DNA of 64,000 nt. Source: [Pseudopropionibacterium] massiliense. Lineage in GTDB: Bacteria; Actinomycetota; Actinomycetes; Propionibacteriales; Propionibacteriaceae. Both the position numbers and the translations under genes were made by a program. Below are positions 36,529-46,164 of the stretch, piece after piece. Every line of letters starts with the position of its first letter. The stretch's first letter is position 1. Below the pieces are notes generated by a model that was given only the letters and a program-made list of their open reading frames with translations, was not told the DNA's origin and ran no database searches. Location of the stretch: contig NZ_LR027842.1 of assembly GCF_900607225.1 (NCBI RefSeq), positions 1,454,865-1,518,864 on the forward strand, written 5' to 3'.

Positions 36529-37776
36529 TCACATCTCCTGGAAGTCTTGAAGAGTTTGTCGGGCCTGGTCCAGCCACGACGCGTAGGTCTCCAGTGATGT
36601 GCGCACGTCCTTCGCCCTGCGGGCATCACCTGCGGCCTCCGCCGTCTCAAGATCCTTGGTCAGCTTGTCCACCTGCGACTGGAACAAGGCGACGGTGTCC
36701 TCAGCACGTTTGCGCGCCTCGGGGTCGGTGCGGCGCCAACGTTCGGCCTCCAATTCGCCGACCCGGTCGGAAAGTTTCCTGACCCGGGAATCAAGGTCAC
36801 GCATGGCCGCCCGAGGAACGTGGCCGATCTCGGAGAACTTGGACAGGAACCCACGAAGGGTGCTCTTGGCCACGTCGACATCCGTCACACCGTCGAGGTC
36901 GTGTTCCGCCTGCTCCAGAAGCGCTGTCTTCGCCCTGAGGTTCTCTGCCTGCGCGTCGTCCACGGCATGCTGGGCCGCTGAACGGGCGTTGAAGAATCTG
37001 TCCTGCAGGGCGTGGAACCTGGCCCACAACGACTCGTCATCGGCTCTCCGGGCGGATCCGGCCGCCTTCCAACGGGCCATCAGGTCACGGAAAGCGCCCG
37101 CGGTCGGCCCCCAATCGGTGGATTCGGCCAAGGGTGTGGCCTCCTCGATGATCTCTTCCTTGAGACGCTTCGCCTCGTCGCGGCGTGAGTTCAGTTCGGT
37201 GAAATGGGCCTTGCGGCGGCGCGTGTACTGGGTGCGTGCCGAACTGAACCGGTGCCAGAGGTCGTTGTCGGTGGTGCGGTCGACGCGGGGCAGTGCCTTC
37301 CACTCCTCCAGGAGCTCCCGGAACCGATCGACCCCGCGACGCCAGTCGTTGCCGCCCGCCAAGGACTCGGCCTCGTCCACCATCGCCTGCTTGGCCGCGA
37401 TGGTGGACGCGTTCTGTTCCGCGCGGGCGGCCTTGCGTGCCTCTATCTGGGCCGGAAGCAGCTCCTCGAGAGCGTCCAGCCGGGCCGCGAGGGCTGCGAG
37501 ATCACCAACCGCATTCGCCTCCGTGACATTGGCGCGAGCGGTGATGATGGCCTTGCGTGCATCCTCGGGGGACATGGCCTGGGTCTCAACGCGAGACACC
37601 AGCAGGGTCACCTCGGCGGCCAGGTTCTCGTAGCGCCGTGTGTAGAACGTCAAGGCTTCCTCAGGGGTGGAGTCGGGGATCTGCCCGACACTTCTCTCTG
37701 TGTCACCGATGCGAACATAAACGGTGCCGTCCGGGTCAACACGACCGAAGTCCGCGGGCGCTTGCTGTTGGCTCAT
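36529..37776 (-). CDS. DUF349 coiled-coil protein
   Basis: A 415-residue, highly charged, mostly helical protein with repeated DUF349 units of about 70 residues (each with a W...RF or WKA...D.LW.RF pattern, e.g. LLEEWKALPRVDRTTDNDLW and LMARWKAAGSARRADDESLW). Function of the family is poorly known. ATG at 37776 lies 6 bases after a TAGATT box. It ends at the shared terminator with relA and is divergent from the hydrolase gene. Confidence 0.88.
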   Translation of the reverse strand: MSQQQAPADFGRVDPDGTVYVRIGDTERSVGQIPDSTPEEALTFYTRRYENLAAEVTLLVSRVETQAMSPEDARKAIITARANVTEANAVGDLAALAARLDALEELLPAQIEARKAARAEQNASTIAAKQAMVDEAESLAGGNDWRRGVDRFRELLEEWKALPRVDRTTDNDLWHRFSSARTQYTRRRKAHFTELNSRRDEAKRLKEEIIEEATPLAESTDWGPTAGAFRDLMARWKAAGSARRADDESLWARFHALQDRFFNARSAAQHAVDDAQAENLRAKTALLEQAEHDLDGVTDVDVAKSTLRGFLSKFSEIGHVPRAAMRDLDSRVRKLSDRVGELEAERWRRTDPEARKRAEDTVALFQSQVDKLTKDLETAEAAGDARRAKDVRTSLETYASWLDQARQTLQDFQEM

Positions 37777-37782
37777 GCACAC

Positions 37783-37788
37783 AATCTA
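37783..37788 (-). promoter_or_regulatory. -10 box of DUF349 gene, leaderless
   Basis: Minus-strand TAGATT, 6 bases, then ATG at 37776; no Shine-Dalgarno. Confidence 0.55.
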
Positions 37789-37866
37789 GCGGGCAAACCC
37801 TTCAGGGGACAGGGCGGGTGCGAAGGTTGTGTGAAACCTTTTCGTGCACGCCCCGGATTGCTGCCA

Positions 37867-37872
37867 TACAGT
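37867..37872 (+). promoter_or_regulatory. -10 box of hydrolase gene, leaderless
   Basis: TACAGT, 7 bases, then GTG at 37880. With the box at 37783 this makes a compact divergent pair of leaderless promoters. Confidence 0.5.
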
Positions 37873-37879
37873 TGGGCGC

Positions 37880-38557
37880 GTGCGTATCGAGACCATCCCC
37901 GTTTCCCCCTGGACCGCGAACTGCTACCTCATCGCGGCTGATTCGGATGAGAACGGATGCCTTGTCGTCGATCCGGGGGTGAAGGGATCCGAGCTGATCT
38001 CCGCGGCCCTGGGCCGTCTTGGCTGGCACCCGGAGGTCATCCTGTGCACACACGGGCATCTCGACCACGTCGGCGATGCGGCGACCCTGGCGGCCGTGTG
38101 GAACGCTCCCGTCCGATGCGCAAAGGTCGACCAGGAGATGCTCGTCCGCCCCTCCGCAGGTCTGGGGCCCCGGCTGGTGCCCCTGATCCGACAGCTCATC
38201 GGCGAGGACGAACTGGATCCCCCCGGTGACCTCCGGGATCACGAGACCTTCCGGGCTCCCTGCGGACTCGAGGTCAGACCCCACGCCGCCCCGGGACACA
38301 CCCGCGGATCCACGCTCCTGGAGGTCGGGGACGGGACCGGGAAGGTGCTGCTGACCGGGGACGTGATCTTTCGGGGCACCATCGGGCGAACAGACCTGCC
38401 CGGCGGGAACCCGGAACAGATGCGATCCACCCTACGGGGAATTCTTGAGGCCTTTCCCGACGAGACCGTGCTGCTGCCCGGTCACGGGGAACCCACCACC
38501 GTCGGGGCCGAGAAACTGCACAACCCCTACCTGCAAGCCGATTTCCTGAAGGACTGA
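37880..38557 (+). CDS. Metallo-beta-lactamase-fold hydrolase (glyoxalase II-like)
   Basis: A 225-residue MBL-fold protein. It has the metal-binding THGHLDH, a later HT in PGHTRGS, the bridging Asp in LLTGDVIF and the last His in LLPGHGEPT. Similar enzymes hydrolyse thioesters such as S-lactoyl adducts; its gene is regularly found beside relA and hisS in actinobacteria. GTG at 37880 gives the conserved N-terminus RIETIPVSPWTANCYL; the in-frame ATG at 37844 lies upstream of the promoter box. It ends 3 bases before hisS. Confidence 0.9.
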   Translation: MRIETIPVSPWTANCYLIAADSDENGCLVVDPGVKGSELISAALGRLGWHPEVILCTHGHLDHVGDAATLAAVWNAPVRCAKVDQEMLVRPSAGLGPRLVPLIRQLIGEDELDPPGDLRDHETFRAPCGLEVRPHAAPGHTRGSTLLEVGDGTGKVLLTGDVIFRGTIGRTDLPGGNPEQMRSTLRGILEAFPDETVLLPGHGEPTTVGAEKLHNPYLQADFLKD

Positions 38558-38560
38558 GCC

Positions 38561-39892
38561 ATGGCACGCCCCAAACCGATCTCCGGTTTTCCCGAATTCC
38601 TTCCCACCGGGCGCCTGGTGGAGAATCAGGTGCTCGCCACCATCACCTCCACCTTCGAACTCCACGGCTTCGCACCCATCGAGACCCGGGCCGTCGAACC
38701 CCTTGACCAGCTTTCCCGCAAGGGAGAGATCGACAAGGAGATCTACGTCGTCAGGCGCCTGCACGCACAGGCCGGGGAGACGGATGAACTCGGCCTTCAC
38801 TTCGACCTGACGGTACCCTTCGCCCGCTACGTGCTGGAGCACTCCGGGCACCTGAGCTTCCCCTTCCGCCGCTACCAGGTGCAGAAGGTCTGGCGCGGCG
38901 AACGCCCGCAGGAAGGCCGCTACCGCGAGTTCACCCAGGCCGACATCGACATCGTCGGCCGCGACCGGCTGGCAGACCACCACGACGCCGAGATCCCCCT
39001 GGTGGCCCTCGACGTCTTCGGGAAACTGCACCGGGACCTGGGCCTGCCGCCGGTGAGCATCCGGGTCAACAACCGGAAACTCTCGGAGGGGTTCTACCGG
39101 GGCCTCGGGATCGACGACACGGCTGCCGTGCTCCAGCGCGTCGACAAGTACGACAAGGTGGGGCCGGATGTGGTGGTCGAGTTGCTGACCGAGCAGGTGG
39201 GGCTGAGCGAATCCCAGGCCCGCGCCTGCGTCGCCCTGGCGGGGATCAGATCCGAGGACGAGTCCTTCGTCGATCAGGTGCGGGCCCTGGGCGTCACCCA
39301 CGAGCTGCTGGACGAGGGCCTGACGGATCTCGCCTCGCTCATCCGGATCGCACGCGGAACCGAACCGGGCCGGGTGGTGGCGGACCTCAGGATCGCGCGA
39401 GGCCTCGACTACTACACGGGAACCGTCTACGAAACCCTGCTGCTGGGTTCGGAGAAACTCGGTTCCGTGGCCTCGGGCGGTCGTTACGACTCCCTGGCGA
39501 GCGACGGGAGAACGACTTTCCCCGGGGTCGGGTACTCCTTCGGCGTCACCCGGATACTCGCCCCGCTGATCGGCAGGGGCGCCCTGACCACCACCCGCGG
39601 CGTGCCGTCGGCGGTCCTGGTGGCCGTCGACTCGGAGGATACCCGGGACCGGGCGATATCCGTGGCGCGCAGGTTGCGGGAGCGCGGCATTGCCTGCGAG
39701 GTGGCGCCCAGGGCCGACAAATTCGGGCGCCAGATCCGGTTCGCCGAACGCAGGGGAATCCCGTTCGTCTGGTTCGGTGCGGACCTCGACGACTCGGTCA
39801 AGGACATCCGGTCGGGGGAGCAGCTGCCCGCTGCCCCTGATGCCTGGCGGCCACCCGCCGAGGACGCCACCCCGCGGGTCATCCGAGGCTGA
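38561..39892 (+). CDS. hisS: Histidyl-tRNA synthetase
   Basis: Class II synthetase of 443 residues. Motif 2 region RPQEGRYREFTQADIDIVG, the HisRS-specific ARGLDYYTGTVYE, and motif 3 with GVGYSFGVTRI are present, followed by the anticodon-binding domain (about 340-425). It charges tRNA-His in the cytoplasm. Starts 3 bases after the hydrolase stop and is followed by a hairpin. Confidence 0.97.
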   Translation: MARPKPISGFPEFLPTGRLVENQVLATITSTFELHGFAPIETRAVEPLDQLSRKGEIDKEIYVVRRLHAQAGETDELGLHFDLTVPFARYVLEHSGHLSFPFRRYQVQKVWRGERPQEGRYREFTQADIDIVGRDRLADHHDAEIPLVALDVFGKLHRDLGLPPVSIRVNNRKLSEGFYRGLGIDDTAAVLQRVDKYDKVGPDVVVELLTEQVGLSESQARACVALAGIRSEDESFVDQVRALGVTHELLDEGLTDLASLIRIARGTEPGRVVADLRIARGLDYYTGTVYETLLLGSEKLGSVASGGRYDSLASDGRTTFPGVGYSFGVTRILAPLIGRGALTTTRGVPSAVLVAVDSEDTRDRAISVARRLRERGIACEVAPRADKFGRQIRFAERRGIPFVWFGADLDDSVKDIRSGEQLPAAPDAWRPPAEDATPRVIRG

Positions 39893-39916
39893 GAACCCGG
39901 AAACGGGACCGGAGAC

Positions 39917-39953
39917 CCCGGGAAGGGAACACGACGAGGCGAGCCTTCCCGGG
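39917..39953 (+). terminator. Hairpin after hisS
   Basis: Perfect 10-bp arms CCCGGGAAGG and CCTTCCCGGG with a 17-base loop, 25 bases after the hisS stop. There is no T-tract. The right arm directly abuts the aspS -10 box. Confidence 0.65.
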
Positions 39954-39959
39954 TAGGAT
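39954..39959 (+). promoter_or_regulatory. -10 box of aspS
   Basis: TAGGAT, predicted start about 7 bases later, leaving a leader of about 47 bases with GAGAGGAAA before the ATG. No good -35 hexamer is seen. Confidence 0.45.
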
Positions 39960-40012
39960 TCGTCGCTGGCGGGCTGCGCCGTCCACGCAGCCGGAACTAG
40001 AGAGGAAACTGC

Positions 40013-41800
40013 ATGTTGCGCACACACCACGCGGGTGAGCTGAGGGCCGCGAACGTGGGTCAAGAGGTGGTGCTCACCGGCTGGGTGGCGAAGCGACGCG
40101 ATCACGGTGGTGTCGCGTTCATCGACCTGAGGGACGCCTCCGGCATCGCCCAGGTGGTGGTCAGGGACGAGGTGCTGGCCTCCTCCGGTGCGCACGACCT
40201 GCGCAACGAGTTCTGCATCAAGGTCACCGGCGTGGTGGAGACCCGCCCCGAGGGAAACGCCAACCCTGACCTGCCGACGGGGGAGATCGAGGTCGCGATC
40301 TCCGAGCTGGAGGTGCTCAACCCGTCGGCGCCGCTGCCATTCCAGATCGACGAACGCGTCACCGTCGGCGAGGAGGCGCGTCTGAAACACCGTTACCTGG
40401 ACCTGCGGCGGCCAGCACCCGCAGCCGCGCTCCGGTTGCGCTCTAAGGTGAACCAGGCAGCCCGGAAGGTGCTGGGGGAACGCGACTTCGTCGAGATCGA
40501 GACCCCCACCCTGACCCGCTCCACCCCGGAGGGGGCCCGCGACTTCCTGGTGCCGGCCCGGCTCAATCCCGGTTCCTGGTACGCGCTGCCGCAGAGCCCG
40601 CAGCTGTTCAAACAGCTCCTGATGGTGGCGGGAATGGAGCGCTATTACCAGATCGCCCGCTGCTACCGCGACGAGGACTTCCGCGCCGACCGGCAACCGG
40701 AGTTCACCCAGCTCGACATCGAGATGAGTTTCGTCGACCAGGAGGACGTGATCGAGCTGGGGGAGGCCATCGTCAAGGAGATCTGGGCCATCAGGGGAAT
40801 CGAACTGCAAACCCCCTTCCCGCGCCTGAGCTTCGCCGACGCCATGAACCGCTACGGCTCCGACAAACCGGACCTGCGCTTCGACCTGGAACTGACGGAG
40901 CTGACCGATGTCTTCTCCGAGACCCGGTTCCGCGTGTTCCAGGCCCCCTACGTGGGTGCGGTGGTCATGCCCGGCGGTGCTTCGCAACCGCGACGCCAGT
41001 TCGACGCCTGGCAGGAATGGGCGAAGCAGCGCGGCGCCAAGGGCCTGGCCTACGTCACCGTCTCCGAGGCCGGGGAACTGGGTGGCCCGGTTGCCAAGAA
41101 CCTCTCCGAGGCGGAACTGGCCGCGCTGCCGGAACGCACCGGGGCAAAACCCGGCGACTGCATCTTCTTCGCGGCCGGGGAACGTATCGCATCCCAGACC
41201 CTCCTGGGTGCCGCCCGCGGCGAGGTCGCCCGTCGCTGCGGGCTGATCGACGAGAACTCCTGGAGTTTCCTGTGGGTTGTCGACGCGCCCCTGTTCAAAC
41301 CCGCATCCGAGGCGAGGGCCGAGGGTGACGTCGCCGTCGGCGAGGGAGCCTGGACCGCCGTGCACCACGCCTTCACCTCGCCCAGACCCGAGTGGCTCGA
41401 CACCTTCGACGAACACCCGGGCGAGGCCACCGCCTACGCCTACGACATGATCTGCAACGGCAACGAGATCGGCGGCGGGTCCATCCGTATCCATCGCCGC
41501 GACGTGCAGGAGCGGGTGTTCAAGGTGATGGGCATCACACAGGAGCAGGCGCAGGAGAAGTTCGGTTTCCTGCTGGACGCGTTCGCCTTCGGCGCCCCGC
41601 CGCACGGTGGCATCGCCTTCGGATGGGACCGGATCGTCGCCCTGCTCGGCGGCGCGGAGTCGATCCGCGAGGTCATCGCCTTCCCGAAGTCGGGCGGCGG
41701 CTACGATCCGCTGACCGCGGCGCCGGCCCCGATCACCGTTCAGCAGCGCAAGGAGGCCGGGGTCGACTCCAAACCGGGAGAGAAGAACACGAAATCGTGA
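40013..41800 (+). CDS. aspS: Aspartyl-tRNA synthetase
   Basis: Bacterial-type class II synthetase, 595 residues. It has an N-terminal OB anticodon domain (residues 1-110), motif 2 [20 protein letters not shown], a GAD insertion domain (about 290-420), and motif 3 GIAFGWDRI. Many actinobacteria lack asparaginyl-tRNA synthetase and use AspRS with GatCAB; discrimination cannot be judged from this window. GAGAGGAAA precedes the ATG. A hairpin begins 6 bases after the stop. Confidence 0.97.
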   Translation: MLRTHHAGELRAANVGQEVVLTGWVAKRRDHGGVAFIDLRDASGIAQVVVRDEVLASSGAHDLRNEFCIKVTGVVETRPEGNANPDLPTGEIEVAISELEVLNPSAPLPFQIDERVTVGEEARLKHRYLDLRRPAPAAALRLRSKVNQAARKVLGERDFVEIETPTLTRSTPEGARDFLVPARLNPGSWYALPQSPQLFKQLLMVAGMERYYQIARCYRDEDFRADRQPEFTQLDIEMSFVDQEDVIELGEAIVKEIWAIRGIELQTPFPRLSFADAMNRYGSDKPDLRFDLELTELTDVFSETRFRVFQAPYVGAVVMPGGASQPRRQFDAWQEWAKQRGAKGLAYVTVSEAGELGGPVAKNLSEAELAALPERTGAKPGDCIFFAAGERIASQTLLGAARGEVARRCGLIDENSWSFLWVVDAPLFKPASEARAEGDVAVGEGAWTAVHHAFTSPRPEWLDTFDEHPGEATAYAYDMICNGNEIGGGSIRIHRRDVQERVFKVMGITQEQAQEKFGFLLDAFAFGAPPHGGIAFGWDRIVALLGGAESIREVIAFPKSGGGYDPLTAAPAPITVQQRKEAGVDSKPGEKNTKS

Positions 41801-41806
41801 TCCGCG

Positions 41807-41839
41807 ATGTCCGTACCACCCCGCGTGTGGCACGGACAT
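41807..41839 (+). terminator. Hairpin after aspS
   Basis: Arms ATGTCCGT/ACGGACAT (8 bp), one mismatch, then CCAC/GTGG (4 bp) and a 7-base loop, starting 6 bases after the stop. A second small hairpin, GCGCC-TCGT-GGCGC, lies at 41874-41887. Neither has a T-run on this strand. Confidence 0.65.
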
Positions 41840-41958
41840 TGATCAACTCCCTGGGTAGCGGTTGAGAACCACCGCGCCTCGTGGCGCCTGATCACCCGTG
41901 TCAAATGCGGATCGGGTACAAATCTTTCTTCTCTCTTCCGAAAATCAACCGGAACGAT

Positions 41959-42825
41959 TCAGCCGTTGTCGGTGCGCGGGCCTTCCGCGGAGCTTCGGAT
42001 GGATCCGACACTTGCGAGGATCACCAGCGTCATGGCGATCAGTTCCAGTGCGCCGAGCTGTTCGCCCAGCAACAGGAAGGCGACGAGTGCAGCGGCCGCG
42101 GGTTCGAGGCTCATCAGGATCCCGAAGGTGGCCCGGGACATGCGCTGCAGGGCCCGCATCTCCAAGGTGAAGGGGATGGCGGAGCTGAGCAGGCCGAGCA
42201 CCAGCCCCGTACCCCACACGCTCGGATCCAGGGCCCAGGAGTACTGACCCGACAAGGCCGTGGCGAGGGTCACGGGGAGCAGCAGGAGGGCAGCGATCCA
42301 GAATCCCACCGTCAACCCGGAAAAACCTTCCCAGCGAGCTCCGAGGGTGGGGGTGAGCAGGATGTAGGCGCCCCAGCAGGCCCCGGCCAGCAGCGCCAGG
42401 ACCACGCCCGCGGGATCCAGCGGGGCTGGACTGATGCCGAGGAGAATCACCCCCAGGGCGGCGAGAGCCACCCAGAGCAGGTCCCGCCTGCGTTTCGATC
42501 CGAAAGTGGCGACGGCAAGTGGCCCCAGGAACTCGAAGGTCACCGCCATGCCGACAGGGATGCGCTGGATCGACAGGTAGAAGATCGCGCTCATGCCCGT
42601 GAGCGCCACCCCGTATCCTGCGGCCGAGAGCCACTGTCCCCGGCTGCGGCCACGCAGGGTCGGGTGGAACACGATGCCGAGGAGCACCGCGGCGAACAGG
42701 ATTCGCAACCATGCCGCCACCTGCGGTGGGGTCGCGACGAACAGCCCTTTGGCCAAGGAGGAACCGATCTGCACCGAGGTGGTGGCCGCCAGCACCAGCA
42801 GGACCGGGGAGATTCCCCGCCTCAC
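41959..42825 (-). CDS. EamA-family transporter
   Basis: A 288-residue membrane protein with about ten hydrophobic segments arranged as two EamA repeats (roughly 5-135 and 145-280), like amino acid or metabolite exporters RhtA/YdcZ types. The GTG at 42825 overlaps the stop of the upstream MFS gene as GTGA and gives a normal N-terminus; further upstream frame is inside that gene. Substrate unknown. Confidence 0.88.
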   Translation of the reverse strand: MRRGISPVLLVLAATTSVQIGSSLAKGLFVATPPQVAAWLRILFAAVLLGIVFHPTLRGRSRGQWLSAAGYGVALTGMSAIFYLSIQRIPVGMAVTFEFLGPLAVATFGSKRRRDLLWVALAALGVILLGISPAPLDPAGVVLALLAGACWGAYILLTPTLGARWEGFSGLTVGFWIAALLLLPVTLATALSGQYSWALDPSVWGTGLVLGLLSSAIPFTLEMRALQRMSRATFGILMSLEPAAAALVAFLLLGEQLGALELIAMTLVILASVGSIRSSAEGPRTDNG

Positions 42826-44042
42826 AGTGTGAACTCGATTCGTCTCGGCCGCGCGATCAGCCACAGGCACAGCGCGGCGGCGATGGCACAGCAGAGCATC
42901 GAGATCGCCATCGGGGCGGCCGAGGTCAGTTCGAACCGACCGATGATGGGCCCCACCACGGCGGCGAGGGTCATGTTGAGGGCTCCCATCAGGGATGCGG
43001 CCACTCCCGAATCGGCACGGTGGTTCTGCAATGCCAGCACCTGGGCCGCGGGATTGCACGCCCCGAAGGACAAGGTGTAGAAGAACATCGCCGGTATCAG
43101 GGGAATGTGGCCACCACGCAGCGCATCGAGCCCCAGCAGCGCCGAGGCAGCGACGATCATTCCCGCCGTACCGACGATGAGTACATTCTGTGGGCCGAAA
43201 CGTGCGGACAGGCGGCTTCCCAGCTGAACCCCGGCGAAAACCCCCATGGAACAGATGGCGAACACCACGCCGAACTCGGTTTCATGGAGCCCGAAGGTTT
43301 CCTGCAGCAGCAGGGACGAGGTGGAGATGTAGGAGAACAAACCGGCGAAGCAGCAGGACGCGGTCAGCCAGATGCCGACGAACATCCTGTCGCCCGCCAC
43401 CCGACGGTAGGCGGCGCGGAGCGGTGCAAATCCACCCGCGGTGCGCTCACCGGGAGGGCGGGTCTCCACTATCAGGAGCAGGATCAGTACCAACAGGAGA
43501 GCACCGTAGCCGGCGAGTGCCCAGAAGACTCCGCGCCAGTTCATGACCGTGACCATCCACGAACCAACCAGGGGGGCGATGATGGGCGCCAGCCCGTTGA
43601 CGAGCGCCAGCCGGGAGAGCATCACGACCAACCGCCGTCCGGAGAACAGGTCGCGGGCCATGGCCATGGAGACCACGGCACCACCCGCCGCCCCGACCCC
43701 CTGGAGAACACGCATCGTGGTCAGGAAGGCGACGTTGGGGGCTATCGCCACGAGAACCGAGGAGACGATGTGCAGACAAGCGGCCACCGTCAGCGGAACC
43801 CTACGTCCCAGACGGTCGCTCAGGGGCCCGACCACGAGCTGCCCGAGAGCGAAACCCAGAGTGGTGGCGGAGAGAGTCACCTGGACCTGGGAGTCGGTGA
43901 TCCCCAGGTCGGTCTTGAGGGCTGGAAAAGTGGGCAGGTACAGGTCTATGGTGAACGGACCGAGACCGGTCAACAGGCCGAGGGTGACGATGATCGCCAC
44001 CCGTCGGCGCGCACTGAACCGGTCCCCGAGTGGTTGTGGCAT
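42822..44042 (-). CDS. MFS multidrug transporter, Bcr/CflA type
   Basis: A 406-residue transporter with twelve membrane segments. Near the N-terminus it has [16 protein letters not shown] and [11 protein letters not shown], typical of Bcr/CflA exporters such as bicyclomycin or chloramphenicol resistance pumps. GCGGAG lies 5 bases before the ATG. It is the first gene of a two-gene exporter operon divergent from rarA. Actual substrate is unknown. Confidence 0.9.
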   Translation of the reverse strand: MPQPLGDRFSARRRVAIIVTLGLLTGLGPFTIDLYLPTFPALKTDLGITDSQVQVTLSATTLGFALGQLVVGPLSDRLGRRVPLTVAACLHIVSSVLVAIAPNVAFLTTMRVLQGVGAAGGAVVSMAMARDLFSGRRLVVMLSRLALVNGLAPIIAPLVGSWMVTVMNWRGVFWALAGYGALLLVLILLLIVETRPPGERTAGGFAPLRAAYRRVAGDRMFVGIWLTASCCFAGLFSYISTSSLLLQETFGLHETEFGVVFAICSMGVFAGVQLGSRLSARFGPQNVLIVGTAGMIVAASALLGLDALRGGHIPLIPAMFFYTLSFGACNPAAQVLALQNHRADSGVAASLMGALNMTLAAVVGPIIGRFELTSAAPMAISMLCCAIAAALCLWLIARPRRIEFTL

Positions 44043-44121
44043 TCGAACTCCGCGGATGCAGGGGCGTCACGAGCAAGCAAATGATACGGCAGGAGCCCGG
44101 GTTTTCCCGCCATGGTGACGC

Positions 44122-44127
44122 TACTGT
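44122..44127 (+). promoter_or_regulatory. -10 box of rarA, leaderless
   Basis: TACTGT followed by 7 bases and the GTG at 44135; no Shine-Dalgarno. Confidence 0.5.
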
Positions 44128-44134
44128 GATTCGT

Positions 44135-45481
44135 GTGAGTCCTGACCTGTTCGGTAATCCCGACCCCACACCCGCCAGGGCGGGTGGTTCCTTGGGGAAT
44201 GCCCGCGGCGAAGGGGCGCCGCTGGCCGTCAGGATGCGTCCCGCGAGCCTGGACGAACTCGTCGGGCAGCAGCACCTGCTCGGCCCGGGCGCACCGCTTC
44301 GCCGACTGGTTGCGGGGCAACCGATGAGCGTTTTCCTGTGGGGGCCGCCGGGAGTCGGCAAGACCACCCTGGCATCCATAGTCTCCAACGCGTCCGGGGC
44401 CCGGTTCGTCGAACTCTCGGCGGTGACCGCGGGCGTCAGGGAACTGCGCGCCGAACTCGATACGGCCAGGCGGGAGCTGGAACGGGGCGTCTCGACCGTG
44501 CTGTTCATCGACGAGGTGCACCGCTTCTCCAAGACCCAGCAGGACGCGCTGCTGCCCGCGGTGGAGAACCGGATCGTCACCCTGATCGCCGCCACCACGG
44601 AGAACCCCAGCTTCTCCGTGATCTCCCCGCTGCTGTCGCGTTCGCTGCTGCTGCGGCTCAAACCCCTGACCGACACCGACATCGCGGCCCTGGTCTCCCG
44701 CGCGCTGGTCGACGAACGGGGCCTGGCGGGTGGCGTCGCCCTGGCCGATGCCGCCCGGGACGACCTGGTGCGCCTGGCAGGCGGGGACGCCCGCCGCGCG
44801 CTGACCTACCTGGAGGAGGCGGCGGCGTCCGCCGAGGCGCTCGGGCTGGGGGAGATCACCCCCGAGGTGCTGGCCCACGCGGTGGACCGGGCCGCCGTGC
44901 GTTACGACCGGGACGGCGACCAGCACTACGACGTGATCTCCGCCTTCATCAAATCCGTGCGGGGCTCCGACGTGGATGCTGCCCTGCACTACCTGGCCCG
45001 GATGCTGGAGGCCGGGGAGGATCCGCGGTTCATCGCACGCCGCCTGATGATCTCGGCCAGCGAGGACATCGGCATGGCCGCCTCCGGGGTTCTCGGCACC
45101 TGTGTGGCGGCGGCCCAGGCAGTGCAGCTGCTGGGGATGCCGGAGGCCCGCATCACCCTCGCCCACGCCACCGTGGCCGCGGCCACCGCCCCGAAGTCCA
45201 ACGCCGCCTACATGGCTCTGGAGAAAGCCGTCGCCGATGTGCGTGCGGGCAGGGGAGGGGCGGTTCCGGCGCACCTCAGAGACGCCCACTACGCCGGGGC
45301 CAGGGCCCTCGGACACGGCGAGGGATACGTATATCCCCACGACCTGCCCGCCGGGGTGGCGGCCCAGCAGTATCTTCCCGACGATCTCGCGGGAGTCAGC
45401 TACTACCGGCCGACCGGTCACGGGGCGGAGGCCGCCATCTCCGAGCGCATGGCGGCGGTTCGGAAGTTGCTGGGCCGTTGA
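44135..45481 (+). CDS. rarA: Replication-associated recombination ATPase RarA (MgsA)
   Basis: AAA+ protein of 448 residues related to clamp loaders and RuvB. It has an N-terminal SPDLFGNP segment, [18 protein letters not shown], Walker [10 protein letters not shown], Walker [16 protein letters not shown], sensor 1 ATTENPS and the C-terminal MgsA tetramerisation domain. It acts at stalled replication forks. GTG at 44135 is chosen because the -10 box lies immediately upstream; an in-frame GTG at 44126 overlaps that box. Confidence 0.95.
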   Translation: MSPDLFGNPDPTPARAGGSLGNARGEGAPLAVRMRPASLDELVGQQHLLGPGAPLRRLVAGQPMSVFLWGPPGVGKTTLASIVSNASGARFVELSAVTAGVRELRAELDTARRELERGVSTVLFIDEVHRFSKTQQDALLPAVENRIVTLIAATTENPSFSVISPLLSRSLLLRLKPLTDTDIAALVSRALVDERGLAGGVALADAARDDLVRLAGGDARRALTYLEEAAASAEALGLGEITPEVLAHAVDRAAVRYDRDGDQHYDVISAFIKSVRGSDVDAALHYLARMLEAGEDPRFIARRLMISASEDIGMAASGVLGTCVAAAQAVQLLGMPEARITLAHATVAAATAPKSNAAYMALEKAVADVRAGRGGAVPAHLRDAHYAGARALGHGEGYVYPHDLPAGVAAQQYLPDDLAGVSYYRPTGHGAEAAISERMAAVRKLLGR

Positions 45482-45495
45482 GGACGCGGGTCGGC

Positions 45496-45501
45496 TAGAG
45501 T
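45496..45501 (+). promoter_or_regulatory. -10 box of DUF948 gene
   Basis: TAGAGT with a predicted leader of about 30 bases that carries the Shine-Dalgarno AAGGAGG before ATG 45537. Confidence 0.45.
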
Positions 45502-45536
45502 TACGGCGATACTTCGATTCAAGGAGGCGACCTCAC

Positions 45537-45908
45537 ATGTCCGTCGGTGAGCTGGCAGGTCTGCTCGCAGCCATTGCTCTCTGCGTTCTCGTGGCCCTGG
45601 CTGCCGTTCCCCTGATCAAGGCCGGTCGAGCTCTCGACGAGGTCCGCATCGCGGTGCGTGACCTCGGACACCATTCAGTTCCCGTCCTGGTCGAGCTGAA
45701 GAGCACCGTCGAGAGCACCAACGACGAGCTGGAGAAGCTGTCCCTGGTCACCGACGACGTGGCCCGCGTCTCCGGACACGCAACCGTGGTCAGCGAACAC
45801 GCCGCCAACCTGTCGCAGCTGTTCGCGGCCACCCTGGGCGGCCCCTTGGTTCGCGGCGCCGCGATCGTCCACGGTCTGCGGACAGCTTTGAAGGGGCGCA
45901 AGAAGTGA
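45537..45908 (+). CDS. DUF948 membrane-anchored coiled-coil protein
   Basis: A 123-residue protein with one N-terminal membrane segment (about residues 7-26) followed by an amphipathic helical region typical of DUF948 (LVELKSTVESTNDELEKLS). Cellular role is unknown; such genes sit upstream of alaS in actinobacteria. Good AAGGAGG site 9 bases before the ATG. Overlaps the next small gene by 4 bases (GTGA). Confidence 0.85.
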   Translation: MSVGELAGLLAAIALCVLVALAAVPLIKAGRALDEVRIAVRDLGHHSVPVLVELKSTVESTNDELEKLSLVTDDVARVSGHATVVSEHAANLSQLFAATLGGPLVRGAAIVHGLRTALKGRKK

Positions 45909-46135
45909 GACGTCTGTTCTGGATCCTGGTCGGTGCCGCCGTGGCCGTGGCGCTGGTGCTCCGAGGCCGCAAATGGCTCTACCAGCTCACCCCGAAGGGA
46001 GTGGCCGAACGCGTGGAGGCCTCCGGGCAGCAGGCCGTCAACAGGTTCAGCGAGTTCCGCGCCACCTTCACCGCCGCGATGCGGGAGAAGGAGGCAGAGC
46101 TCCGCGAGGAACTCGACATGCCCCGGAAGCCCTGA
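45905..46135 (+). CDS. Small membrane protein upstream of alaS
   Basis: A 76-residue protein: one membrane helix (residues 4-20), the segment GRKWLYQLTPKGVAERV, and a charged C-terminal helix. It resembles short proteins of the DUF6167 type found between a DUF948 gene and alaS in actinobacteria. GTG start overlaps the DUF948 stop, so both are probably made together and may form a pair. Confidence 0.75.
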   Translation: MRRLFWILVGAAVAVALVLRGRKWLYQLTPKGVAERVEASGQQAVNRFSEFRATFTAAMREKEAELREELDMPRKP

Positions 46136-46164
46136 GAAACAACGACTTCAAGGAAAACCCACCC

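Noticed and set aside
37844-37879. ATG 12 codons upstream as start of the MBL hydrolase
   Set aside because: It lies before the TACAGT box; the conserved N-terminus begins at GTG 37880.
38432-41839. 1135-codon open frame on the minus strand opposite hisS and aspS
   Set aside because: It lies entirely antisense to two well-recognised synthetase genes, has no family motifs and arises from high GC third-base bias.
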